Assembly (NCBI GenBank): GCA_020430865.1
Contig: JAGQIY010000715.1
Location: 1 to 16,351, forward strand
Direction: 5' to 3'
DNA length: 16,351 bases
DNA from: Myxococcales bacterium
Lineage (GTDB): Bacteria > Myxococcota > Polyangia > Polyangiales > Polyangiaceae
In this document: one piece after another, positions 1-7,367 of the stretch
Layout of the letters: each line of letters starts with the position of its first letter
Position numbering within the stretch: the stretch's first letter is position 1
The notes under the pieces: generated by a model
What the model saw: only the letters and a program-made list of their open reading frames with translations
The model's database searches: none
Told to the model about the DNA's origin: nothing
Position numbers and translations under genes: made by a program

Positions 1-192
1 CAACCAGGAGGCATCGACGACGAGAGCGCCCTGTTTGGCGATGGCCTTGGGCTCGACTCCCTGGACGCGCTCCAGCTTGCGATCGCTCTCGAGGAGGAGT
101 TCGAAGTGAGCATTCCGGAGGGCGATGAGGCGAAGGCGATCTTCGCCAGCGTGAGCGCCATCGCGCGCCACATCCAGCAGCAGCGCGCATGA
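1..192 (+). CDS. Acyl carrier protein, C-terminal part (5' end outside window)
   Basis: The first 63 readable codons end in TGA and show a phosphopantetheine-binding helix. The motif GLGLDSLDAL contains the serine (codon at 58-60) that would carry the 4'-phosphopantetheine arm, followed by the acidic LEEEFEV stretch typical of ACPs. The C-terminal part, with IFASVSAIARHI, recalls the ACPs of aryl-polyene and dialkylresorcinol clusters from memory; that resemblance is not proven here. It would hold the growing acyl chain for the ketosynthase encoded next. Its TGA overlaps the next ATG (ATGA), so the two are almost certainly translated together. The N-terminus and helix I lie beyond the window edge. 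Confidence 0.9.
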   Translation, partial: QPGGIDDESALFGDGLGLDSLDALQLAIALEEEFEVSIPEGDEAKAIFASVSAIARHIQQQRA

Positions 193-2258
193 GCGGTCGC
201 GTTGCTGTCATCGGGGTGGGGGCTGTGTGTGGGCTTGGGGTCGGGGCCCAGGTCGGCTTCGAGCGCCTAGTCGCTGCCAACGTTGCCGTGCGGCAGGACT
301 CTGAGGCGTCTTCCAGGCTGGGGGCCGGGGTGGTCCAGCTGCCGGTCTTGCCCCTGGCCGACGTGCCAGGGAGTTGGAAGGAACAGGTCAGCCGCACGGA
401 GGCGCTCGGATTGCTCGCCCTCCGAGAGGCGGACCAAGCAGCTGGGGCGCCTGGCGACGGAGCCGTTGGCTTGGTGTGGGGCACGACGACCGGGGGGCTG
501 CGGGAGACCGAGGCCTGCCTGGCGTCACTCGGCGAGGAGCGGAGCGAGGCGGAGCTGGCGCCGCTCTTCGCCTTTCCCATCTCCGGGCTGGTGTCGCGGG
601 CGCACCGTGTGCTCGCACGCGTCGACCGTTCCCGTACGGTCTGCTCGGCCTGCTCCAGCGGAGCGCTGGCCATCGCCATGGGCGCGGCGTGGGTACGCGG
701 TGGCGTGTGCGATCGAGTGTACGTCGGCGGGGCCGACGCCTTGTGCGCGACCACCCTGCTCGGCTTCGGCGCTCTCGGTCTTCTCGATCCTGCTGGTGGT
801 CGACCATTCGCAGGCGAGCGAGCCGGCCTCTCGCTAGGCGAAGGCGCCGGCTGTCTGGTGCTGGAGCGTGGCGAGGTCGCCGTGGCCCGCGGTGCGAGCA
901 TCCTCGCCTGGCTCGATGGCTGGGCGTGCGGGGCGGAGGCATTTCACGTCACGCAGCCCGAAGCGGGGGGCGCCACACCGATCAGGTTGTTCCGTGCGGC
1001 GCTGGCTCAGGCTGGCAAGAGCGCCGAGCAAGTCGGTTACGTGAATGCCCACGGGACGGGTACCGTGCGGAATGATGACGCTGAGCTGCGTGCGCTCGAG
1101 ACGCTGTTTGGTGACCGCTTCACCAAGCCGCGGGTCTCGTCCAACAAGGCTCAGCTCGGGCACACCCTGGGCGCCGCTGGCGCGCTGGAGGCGGTGTTCA
1201 GCGTGCTCGCCCTGGAACGCCAGACGTTGCCGCCCAACGCCAGGCTGGTCGAGCCGGCGCACCCGGGCTTGCTCGGGCAGCACAGCGAGTCAGCGGCGTG
1301 CGATGCCGTTCTGAGCAACTCCTTCGGCTTCGGAGGCATGGACGCGGTGCTTTGCTTCGCGGCGTCCCGGAGTGGCGACCGCGAGGGGGCGTTCGTGTCC
1401 AGGCCGGTCTTCGTGACCCAGAGCCAGGTCCTGCGCCCCGCAGCGGGTGCAGATCCGCGGCGCATCCCAGAGCGCGCCGAGTTGCTGGATGCCCAGCGTT
1501 CCCGGCGCTTCGATCCCATGTCCGTGCTGGTGAGCGCCTGTGTCGAGCGCTGTCTGAGCGGCATCTCGCTGGACGCCGAGCGCCTGGTTGGTGTGTTCCA
1601 TGGCACTGCATTCGGTCAGGTGTCTCGTGCTCAGCGCTTCCTCGCTCGAGCGCGCAGCGCCGGCGCGGGTCGTGTGCCGCCCCTCGAGTTCCCCTTGCTC
1701 TTACCCAGCGCCGCCTCGGGCAATGCGTCGATCTACGCAGGGTTGCACGGGCCAGCCGCCGCGGTCTCCCGGCTGGTCGCGTCGGCGCATGCCGCGCTCC
1801 ATGCTGCCCTCGATTGCGTGAGCCTCGGGGACGCCCCGCGCGCCGTCAGCGTGGCCACGGAGCCGGTCGACGAGATCTCCCAACGCGCTGGCGAGGTGCT
1901 CTTTGGCACGCCGCCGGCCAGGGAGTGGTGTGCGGCGGGACAGCTAGTCGAGTCCGAGCCTCGCGGGGAAGCCGCCATCGCCGTCCTGAGCTGGGGCGAG
2001 AGCAGCGGAGAGCTGCCTCCCCAGCCGGCGCGGGGTTGTCGCGCATTTCTTGGCGGAAACGACGCGAGCGTGACCCTCGACTCCGCCTCCTGGGAGTTCG
2101 TGCAGAGCGAGAGCAGCAGCGTCGAGGGGCTCGGTGGTCTGGCCATCGAGCGTTGCCTCGAGGATTTGAGGGGGGGGGAGAGAGCGGCGGGGCTCGTCGT
2201 GGACGTCGTCGAGGGGCGCTGCCTGTACACGCTGTTTGGAAGGGTCGCGTCGCCTTGA
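189..2258 (+). CDS. Beta-ketoacyl-ACP synthase with extra Cys-less ketosynthase N-lobe (KS1)
   Basis: A 689-residue protein, far longer than the usual ~410 residues of a FabF-type ketosynthase. Residues 1-395 are a full ketosynthase: nucleophile Cys155 in CSACSSGAL, His288 in NAHGTGT, Lys320 and His325 in NKAQLGHTLGAAG, and the C-terminal NSFGFGG loop. It should perform decarboxylative condensation of an acyl group with malonyl-ACP. Residues about 405-570 look like a second ketosynthase N-lobe (PSAASGNASIYAGLHGP). There the nucleophile position is taken by Val530, so this half cannot condense and resembles a chain-length-factor-like (Ketoacyl-synt_2) lobe. The start is fixed by the ATGA overlap with the ACP gene. 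The last ~110 residues match nothing I recognise. The role of the second lobe is inferred: dimer partner, chain-length control or ACP docking. Confidence 0.9.
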   Translation: MSGRVAVIGVGAVCGLGVGAQVGFERLVAANVAVRQDSEASSRLGAGVVQLPVLPLADVPGSWKEQVSRTEALGLLALREADQAAGAPGDGAVGLVWGTTTGGLRETEACLASLGEERSEAELAPLFAFPISGLVSRAHRVLARVDRSRTVCSACSSGALAIAMGAAWVRGGVCDRVYVGGADALCATTLLGFGALGLLDPAGGRPFAGERAGLSLGEGAGCLVLERGEVAVARGASILAWLDGWACGAEAFHVTQPEAGGATPIRLFRAALAQAGKSAEQVGYVNAHGTGTVRNDDAELRALETLFGDRFTKPRVSSNKAQLGHTLGAAGALEAVFSVLALERQTLPPNARLVEPAHPGLLGQHSESAACDAVLSNSFGFGGMDAVLCFAASRSGDREGAFVSRPVFVTQSQVLRPAAGADPRRIPERAELLDAQRSRRFDPMSVLVSACVERCLSGISLDAERLVGVFHGTAFGQVSRAQRFLARARSAGAGRVPPLEFPLLLPSAASGNASIYAGLHGPAAAVSRLVASAHAALHAALDCVSLGDAPRAVSVATEPVDEISQRAGEVLFGTPPAREWCAAGQLVESEPRGEAAIAVLSWGESSGELPPQPARGCRAFLGGNDASVTLDSASWEFVQSESSSVEGLGGLAIERCLEDLRGGERAAGLVVDVVEGRCLYTLFGRVASP
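2170..2178 (+). other. Run of nine G in the KS1 coding sequence
   Basis: Nine consecutive G encode the end of Arg661, Gly662, Gly663 and the first base of Glu664 of KS1, 76 bases before the TTG start of KS2. A -1 ribosomal slip, or one extra G added by the polymerase, would move reading into the KS2 frame, which has no stop between here and 4166. The genomic run could also be a sequencing risk point. No stimulatory pseudoknot was established. Confidence 0.6.
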
Positions 2259-4168
2259 GCTGGGTCCGCGTGTGCGCTGTGGGAGCCGTCTCGGCTCTGG
2301 GCGAGGACGAGCTCGCGATCGCCCCAGGGGGACCCACCGCGGTCCGCAAGGACTCCCAGCTCGAGTTGGTTGGCTTGCGTCGTCCGTTCCTCGCCCGGGC
2401 GGTGCCGCCCGATCTCGAGGCGGATCCGGCCGCTTGGCTCCTGGCTCGTGCGCTCGGGTCGTTGTCTGCGAAGCTGGATCGTGAGCGTCCCGAGTGGCGG
2501 AGCCAACGGCTAGCAGTAGTCGTAGGCACCTCCTCCGGCGGGATGTGGAGCCAGTGTCGCGCGTTCGACGGGATCGCCGCTGGGGAGCCAGACGGCCTTG
2601 CCTGCCGAGGAGCGCCGTACTGGGGGCCGCTCGAGGTGCTCACGCGAGCGCTCCCCGGAGCCCCAGTGGTTCAGGTCCTCGGAGCATGCGCGAGCAGCGC
2701 TCTCGCGCTGGGGCTCGCCCGCGAGTTGCTGCGGGACGGCCTGGCGGAGCTTGTGATCGCTGGTGGCTACGACGCGGTCACTCCGTTCGTGGCTGCCGGC
2801 TTCGAAGCCCTCGGCGTCACCACCGCGGACCGGCCGCGGCCATTCGCGCTCTCACGAGATGGTCTCGCGCTGGGTGAGGGTGCGCTGCTCGCCGCCTTGG
2901 TCGACGAGTCCGCGTCGAGCGTTGGACCCTGGCTCACGGGATTCGCTGCCAGCTCCGACGCGAGCCACCCGACCTCGCCGACGGAGTCCGGAGCTGCGCT
3001 CGCGCGCGCTGCGCGCGAGGCGCTTGGAGCCGCCCGGCTCGCGGGTCCAGTCTTGCTCAGCGCACACGCGACAGCGACCCTCGCGAATGACCGCGCGGAA
3101 GCATCCGTCGTTCGAGGGCTGCAGGACGTGGTGGAGGGCGTTCACGCGTTCAAGGGGCGCATCGGTCACACGCTGGGTGCGGGGTCGGCGCTGGAGTTGT
3201 TCTCGGCGCTGAGCTGCGTGGAGCAGGGCGCGTGCCCAGCGCTCGAGGGCGAGCTCGAGCCCCAGCTCGATTTCTTGAGACCCGGGCAACCCTTGCGCGC
3301 GCGCGCGGTGCTCAAGCTCGCGTCGGCCTTTGGTGGTGCCAACGCCGCGCTGGTGGCACAGGTCGAGCGTCCCCTCTCGGTACCCGACGAGCCGCGCCCG
3401 GGTGTCTGGCTCACGCGCTGTGGCGTCCCTCACCTCACGCCGCGCCTCGATGCGCTGGTGGCCTCTAGCAGGCTCGAGCCGATTCACGTTCGCCGCCTCG
3501 ACGCCTTGAGCGCGCTGTGCGCGACCGCGGCGCTCGACGTACTCGCCTCGGCCGACGACGAATCGGCCCGCGTGTTTCCCCAGGAGAACGGCGCCGGCGG
3601 TCATGCCAGGGAGCGTGTCGGCGTCGTCGTGGGGAGCGTCCTGGCTAGCCTGGAGCACAACGCTGACTATCAAGCCCGACTGCGCTCACGGGGGTACGCG
3701 CGGGCCGATGCCCGCAGGTTCCCCGCCACGAGCCCCAACCTCGCCCCGGGCATGGTGTCGATCTTGTTCGGTCTCGGTGGGCCTTGCACGACGGTCGGAG
3801 CCGGGTTCCAGGCTCCGTTCGAGGCGCTGCTGATGGCGTGCGAGCTGTTGAGGGGTGGGCAAGCCGACGAGATGCTCGTGATCGTGGCAGATGTCCTGGG
3901 TGAGACCTCGAGCGCGCTGATCGACGCCAGCGCCGCCGCGACGCCGGCCCACGGGGCGTTGGCGCTGCGCCTCACGGCCCAGCGTCAAGAAGGCAACCTG
4001 GCGGCCATTCACGAGCTGTTGCCTGACATTTTGGCGCAGGTAGTACCCAGCGAAGGCAGCGGCTGGGCGCCTCGGCGCGCGCAGACGGATGCCGGCGGCT
4101 CGCGCCGAGGCTCTGGCTGGGTCGCGCTGGTCGATTGGCTAAAAGAGCAGGGATTGCCGCATCCTTGA
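2255..4168 (+). CDS. Beta-ketoacyl-ACP synthase with extra Cys-less ketosynthase N-lobe (KS2)
   Basis: A 637-residue protein, read here from TTG at 2255, which overlaps the KS1 stop as TTGA. A GGAAGGG at 2238-2244 sits 10 bases upstream, and the ketosynthase fold (WVRVCAVGAVSALG) begins at this codon. The frame stays open upstream, but that part only shadows KS1. Residues 1-370 keep the triad: Cys145 in GACASSAL, His271 in HATATLAND (an altered HGTGT) and Lys300/His305 in KGRIGHTLGAG. Residues about 385-575 form a second N-lobe (SPNLAPGMVSILFGLGGP). Its nucleophile position is Phe518 next to Gln519, reminiscent of the Cys-to-Gln change in chain-length factors. It shares the KS1 layout, so the pair probably arose by duplication. 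It could condense a different chain length or form a heterodimer with KS1. The product of the locus cannot be deduced from this fragment. Confidence 0.87.
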   Translation: MSWVRVCAVGAVSALGEDELAIAPGGPTAVRKDSQLELVGLRRPFLARAVPPDLEADPAAWLLARALGSLSAKLDRERPEWRSQRLAVVVGTSSGGMWSQCRAFDGIAAGEPDGLACRGAPYWGPLEVLTRALPGAPVVQVLGACASSALALGLARELLRDGLAELVIAGGYDAVTPFVAAGFEALGVTTADRPRPFALSRDGLALGEGALLAALVDESASSVGPWLTGFAASSDASHPTSPTESGAALARAAREALGAARLAGPVLLSAHATATLANDRAEASVVRGLQDVVEGVHAFKGRIGHTLGAGSALELFSALSCVEQGACPALEGELEPQLDFLRPGQPLRARAVLKLASAFGGANAALVAQVERPLSVPDEPRPGVWLTRCGVPHLTPRLDALVASSRLEPIHVRRLDALSALCATAALDVLASADDESARVFPQENGAGGHARERVGVVVGSVLASLEHNADYQARLRSRGYARADARRFPATSPNLAPGMVSILFGLGGPCTTVGAGFQAPFEALLMACELLRGGQADEMLVIVADVLGETSSALIDASAAATPAHGALALRLTAQRQEGNLAAIHELLPDILAQVVPSEGSGWAPRRAQTDAGGSRRGSGWVALVDWLKEQGLPHP

Positions 4169-4285
4169 TGGTTGCGCGATGCGCGGAGACAAGTAGGCTC
4201 GCGCGGAATGGAACGCCCCTTGCTCCCGTTGGGCTCGCGAATGTCGCCGGCTGTGTTTGATGGTGTCGATAGGAAGCCTCTCGTC

Positions 4286-4291
4286 AGGGAG
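4286..4291 (+). promoter_or_regulatory. Ribosome binding site deciding a GTG start
   Basis: AGGGAG lies nine bases before GTG 4301. This supports GTG 4301 over the in-frame upstream ATG codons, because only that start puts a short basic segment directly before the lipoprotein signal peptide. Confidence 0.6.
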
Positions 4292-4300
4292 CCGCGGATC

Positions 4301-4780
4301 GTGAACCGGATCTGGAGGACGCTGCTCGGGGTGTGCCTGGCGCTGATCCTGGCGGGCTGCAAGACGCAGTACATCCCCAACACCGACGTCGAGGACACCG
4401 AGTACAACCAGCGAGTCATCGACTTCTGTGAGGAGTACCGCAAGGCGGTCGAACGTCAGAACATCGCCCTGCTGCTGAAGCTCGCCGACAAGAAGTACTA
4501 CGAGGACGGTGGCAACACCGACTCGACCGATGACATCGACTACGCTGGCCTGGAAGAGTACCTGAAGTCGAAGTTCCGGGAGACGCGCAACATCCGCTAC
4601 GAGATCCGCTATCGGCAGATCGGCAAGGGGCGGAAGGACGTCGTCTTCGTCGACTTCACGTACAGCGCGAGCTACCGGATCCCTACACATCAGGGAGAAG
4701 TCTGGCGACGCAAGGTGGCTGACAATCGCCTCGAACTGGTTCCACACGGAGAAACCTTCCGCATCGTCAGCGGGATGTGA
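4301..4780 (+). CDS. Small secreted lipoprotein of unknown function
   Basis: A 159-residue protein starting at GTG. Residues 1-20 form a lipoprotein signal: a basic start (NRIWR), a hydrophobic core (LLGVCLALI) and the lipobox LAGC with Cys20 as the lipidated residue. The mature part is charged and soluble. It has a helix (residues 33-63, with DFCEEYRKAVERQNIALLLKLADK), an acidic turn (YYEDGGNTDSTDDID) and then beta-rich segments (IRYEIRYRQIG, VVFVDFTYSASYRI). This helix-then-sheet order recalls NTF2-like/SnoaL folds, but no motif proves it. It follows KS2 after 132 bases and may have its own promoter. Whether it belongs to the biosynthetic locus is unclear. The longer reading from 4172 adds about 43 residues ahead of the signal peptide and is unlikely. 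Confidence 0.82.
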   Translation: MNRIWRTLLGVCLALILAGCKTQYIPNTDVEDTEYNQRVIDFCEEYRKAVERQNIALLLKLADKKYYEDGGNTDSTDDIDYAGLEEYLKSKFRETRNIRYEIRYRQIGKGRKDVVFVDFTYSASYRIPTHQGEVWRRKVADNRLELVPHGETFRIVSGM

Positions 4781-4812
4781 TCCTGGAGGCGTCGGGCGTG
4801 AGGGGCAGTGCT

Positions 4813-4829
4813 CCTCCCCCCCAAACCCG
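4813..4829 (+). repeat. C-rich 17-base repeat, copy 1 (G-quadruplex-capable on - strand)
   Basis: CCTCCCCCCCAAACCCG. It matches the element at 11901-11917 with one difference. With the CCC at 4831-4833, the opposite strand carries four G-tracts (GGG-AC-GGG-TTT-GGG-G-GGG). It lies between the lipoprotein and patatin genes, 204 bases before the patatin start. Confidence 0.6.
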
Positions 4830-4963
4830 TCCCAGGTGTTGGCGGGGTAGGCGGACGTGTGTGTGGGTGGCAGCAGATTGGCGAGGCGGGATTCTGCGTC
4901 GTGAAGTTGCCCTCGAGGCCGGTCGTCCTACAGGTTACAGGATGGTTGCACTAGCGTTTCGAT

Positions 4964-4999
4964 GCCCGTCCTGGGCAGGTCCGAGCCTCTAGTGCTCGG
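4964..4999 (+). promoter_or_regulatory. Two adjacent small hairpins in the patatin leader
   Basis: GCCC (4964-4967) pairs with GGGC (4973-4976) over a 5-base loop, and CCGAGC (4981-4986) pairs with GCTCGG (4994-4999) over a 7-base loop. The second ends 34 bases before the ATG at 5034. There is no U-run, so a terminator is unlikely. A leader structure is possible; chance is not excluded. Confidence 0.3.
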
Positions 5000-5033
5000 C
5001 TCGAGTGGGGGGCGCTCGAGAGTCAGGAGTCCG

Positions 5034-5984
5034 ATGCCAAAGCCCGAGAATGGTTCAGTGTCAGCGCGTCGTCCGAAGATCGCCTTCGTCGGCACTGGCG
5101 GCGCAGCGCGAGGGATTGCGCACCTGGGCGTGTTGCGCGCGTGTGAAGAACTCGGCATCGCGCCCGAGATCTTCGTCGGCGCGAGCGCCGGGGCTGTCGT
5201 CGCGGCCACGTATGGCCAAGGGATCCCCCTCGACGTGCTGCTGGACGGCTACCGATTGCCCTGGAAGCGACGCCATCGCGGTCCGCGCTTCCACTTGAGC
5301 ACCTTCATGGGCGCTCCGGCGCTCAGGGATCTGCTGTCTCCGGGCTACCTCGCGAGCGGCGTCTTCAGTCTCGACAAGCTGGAGCGCTACCTTCGCTCTC
5401 ACCTCCCCGAGAACGATTTCCGTAGAGTAAAAAATCAGATCTTCGTGACGGCGGTCGACATCGATCGTGGTCAGCGAGTGCTGTTCGGCCGCGGCTACGA
5501 CGCCGAGACTCCGCTGAGTCAGGCGGTCGCTGCTTCGTGCTGCGTCCCTGGTCTGTTCCGACCGTATCCGATCCGCGGCACGTATCACCTCGATGGCGAA
5601 GTCGTGCGCACGCTGAGCGCGGACGTTGCGGTGGCGGCCGGAGCGGACGTGGTGATCATCTCCAACATCTACCGGCCAGCGGATGCCTCGAGTGACCCTC
5701 GGAGCGTTGCTCGACGTGGTCCGCTCAAGGTGATCAACCAGACCCTGAACATCGTGCTCACCGAGAAGGAACGTCGGGGCGTGGATCTCTACTCGATGGC
5801 GAATCCGGGGGTTCGCTTCATCGACATCGCCCCGGACATCGGGATGTTCGGCTACCTGAACCGCTTCGCGGCTCGCTCGCTCGTCATGCGTGGTTACCGC
5901 AGCGCGCTGCGCGCGCTGGCTCGGGCCAAGGCGCAAGGCGTCTTCGACCTGAACCGCATGGAGTCCGCGTCTCACCTCAACTAG
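5034..5984 (+). CDS. Patatin-like phospholipase (RssA/YchK-type serine hydrolase)
   Basis: A 316-residue patatin-domain protein, predicted to hydrolyse acyl esters of phospholipids with a Ser-Asp dyad. The oxyanion-hole loop GTGGAARG is at residues 20-27, the nucleophile elbow GASAG has Ser51, and the catalytic Asp187 lies in DGE, where the family usually has DGG or DGA. HLGVLRACEELGI follows the oxyanion loop as expected. No signal peptide or membrane segment is visible, so a cytoplasmic or peripheral enzyme is likely. The basic C-terminal helix (MRGYRSALRALARAKAQG) might contact membrane. The start at 5034 is preferred because AGGAG lies at 5025-5029 and the fold begins soon after. An in-frame ATG at 4962 would add 24 unstructured residues. 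The preceding gap of 253 bases suggests its own promoter. Confidence 0.9.
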   Translation: MPKPENGSVSARRPKIAFVGTGGAARGIAHLGVLRACEELGIAPEIFVGASAGAVVAATYGQGIPLDVLLDGYRLPWKRRHRGPRFHLSTFMGAPALRDLLSPGYLASGVFSLDKLERYLRSHLPENDFRRVKNQIFVTAVDIDRGQRVLFGRGYDAETPLSQAVAASCCVPGLFRPYPIRGTYHLDGEVVRTLSADVAVAAGADVVIISNIYRPADASSDPRSVARRGPLKVINQTLNIVLTEKERRGVDLYSMANPGVRFIDIAPDIGMFGYLNRFAARSLVMRGYRSALRALARAKAQGVFDLNRMESASHLN

Positions 5985-6024
5985 AGGCTTCGCGGATCCT
6001 GCAAACGGCCGTTCACCAGTCGAG

Positions 6025-6552
6025 ATGCCAGCGTCGGAACCCCCTCGTCTCGCCGGCAGCCGGGTGCCCGCTCGGGGGCCCCGGCCGCCGTTCGTCGACT
6101 GGCCTCGTCAGTTCGAGCTGCGCGGGGTTGCGCTTGCGTGGGTCTGCCTGCGACCGAAGGCAATCGTCACCCAGACGTTCGTGGAGCTTGCGGAGGCCCA
6201 AGGGGTGAATCGCATTCAGGACTGGCTGGATGACCTCGCGGATACGAGGTTCGTCGCGGAAGGCGCGCGCCCAGTGATCCTCCACGACTTTCGCTCGGTG
6301 CGGCGCGCGGCTGCGGGGGTGCGCGAGACCTGGCTCGAGCGCTCTCGGCGCCAGGGAAATCCCTTCCAGGGCACGACTGGCTACTGTGCTCTCACCCTTG
6401 GGGCGGTCGGTCGCATGATGGCGAACACCGTGGCGCTGGCGCTTCAACTGAGCACCCACAGCAACATCACGATCATCCAGGATCCCGCGAGCGTGCTCTT
6501 GAAGTATCGCATCCCTCGGCCGCCAGCCGACGCGTGCCGTCAGCTCGGCTGA
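6025..6552 (+). CDS. Conserved-looking hypothetical protein, possible STAS/SpoIIAA-like fold
   Basis: A 175-residue reading frame 40 bases after the patatin stop, on the same strand. I do not recognise it with certainty. Residues 1-25 are proline- and arginine-rich and probably disordered, so the true start may be later. From residue 29 the pattern is strand (FELRGVALAWVCL), long helix (FVELAEAQGVNRIQDWLDDLAD), strand (ARPVILHDFRSV), long helix (GVRETWLERSRRQ), strand, then a helix rich in Ala and Leu (VGRMMANTVALALQLS) and a last strand (NITIIQDP). This alternation resembles STAS/SEC14-like regulatory domains of myxobacteria, which I state only as a possibility. No good ribosome binding site is visible. 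It ends eight bases before the convergent zinc-ribbon gene. Confidence 0.68.
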   Translation: MPASEPPRLAGSRVPARGPRPPFVDWPRQFELRGVALAWVCLRPKAIVTQTFVELAEAQGVNRIQDWLDDLADTRFVAEGARPVILHDFRSVRRAAAGVRETWLERSRRQGNPFQGTTGYCALTLGAVGRMMANTVALALQLSTHSNITIIQDPASVLLKYRIPRPPADACRQLG

Positions 6553-6560
6553 GCCGGTGG

Positions 6561-7367
6561 TCAGCGGACGATGATCGCGCAGTCGAAGCCGTCGAGGCGC
6601 GTCTTCGCTGGGGGCGCTGCGTCTTCTGGCACCTGGGGGGTGAGCGTCCAGATCGAGCGCTTGAGCGCGGCCGAGTAGGTGTACTCCACGTCGAGCAGCC
6701 GGGCCTTGTCCACGCCAGACGCGATGGCCTTCGTCCAGGCGTCGAAGAAGGTGCACGCGGGCTCTCCTGCGACGCGTGCGCCGACGGCGCTGCGTTCGTT
6801 GGTGTGCGTTCCAGAAGCGTCCATTCGTACGACGAACTGCTTCGCTTGGGTCGCTTCTCCTGGCAGCTGTCCGCCTCGGGGCTGACCAAAGACGAACTCC
6901 ATGAAGCCATCGCCCGTCAGATCCACGAAGCCCTTCTTGACGGGTTGCGCATGGATCGAGAGCAGCGCCGCGTCCTTGTGCCAGGTGAGCGCTCGCGCTT
7001 TTGCCCGTGGGAATGAATCCGTCGGAGAAGCCTGGTGCTTCACCTCCACGTCCTTCACCGGTCCGGACGCGGTGGGCGGCGCTGGAGCGCTCGCACTGGC
7101 AGCCGCGGGGGCGCCTCCAGGGCGCACGACGAGCAGGACCGCGACGATCAGGCCGGCGCCCAGCACCATGCCTGCGATCAACAGCACGTTGCGCTGCCGC
7201 GCGGCGCTGCGAGTCGAGCGCTTGACCCGTAGCGACGGGGCCAGTGGAGAGACACTCGGCAGACTGGGCAAGGCGCCGAGGGAGGCGCCGCACTGCGGGC
7301 AGCGACCGGCTGCGCTGCCAACGGGCGTGCCACAACTCGGACAGTGGATCGGTGCGTGTGGCGTCAT
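6561..7367 (-). CDS. Zinc-ribbon single-pass membrane protein
   Basis: A 268-residue protein, last gene of a three-gene operon. A treble-clef zinc ribbon opens it, with Cys9, Cys12, Cys23 and Cys26 (CPSCG and CPQCG), facing the cytoplasm. A basic stretch (RVKRSTRSAARQR) precedes one membrane segment at about residues 61-82. An Ala/Pro/Ser linker then leads to an extracytoplasmic domain (about 108-268). That domain contains DLTGDGFMEFVFG at residues 149-161, which resembles the Asp-rich turn of FG-GAP/VCBS repeats or an EF-hand-like loop. Such zinc-ribbon-plus-membrane proteins are frequent in myxobacteria and mostly uncharacterised. The ATG overlaps the stop of the upstream lipoprotein gene (ATGA), so the two are co-translated. 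They may meet at the envelope, but this is inference. Confidence 0.86.
   Translation of the reverse strand: MTPHAPIHCPSCGTPVGSAAGRCPQCGASLGALPSLPSVSPLAPSLRVKRSTRSAARQRNVLLIAGMVLGAGLIVAVLLVVRPGGAPAAASASAPAPPTASGPVKDVEVKHQASPTDSFPRAKARALTWHKDAALLSIHAQPVKKGFVDLTGDGFMEFVFGQPRGGQLPGEATQAKQFVVRMDASGTHTNERSAVGARVAGEPACTFFDAWTKAIASGVDKARLLDVEYTYSAALKRSIWTLTPQVPEDAAPPAKTRLDGFDCAIIVR

Noticed and set aside
1298..2254. Upstream extension of the KS2 reading frame
   Set aside because: It lies wholly within KS1 coding sequence and reads as Arg-rich text; the KS fold starts at 2255.
4174..4184. GCGC-GAT-GCGC hairpin just after the KS2 stop, as a terminator
   Set aside because: Only four base pairs and no T-run follows; not enough for an intrinsic terminator.
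6548..6565. GCTGA/TCAGC inverted repeat between convergent genes, as a bidirectional terminator
   Set aside because: Five-base stem, eight-base loop and no T-run on either side.
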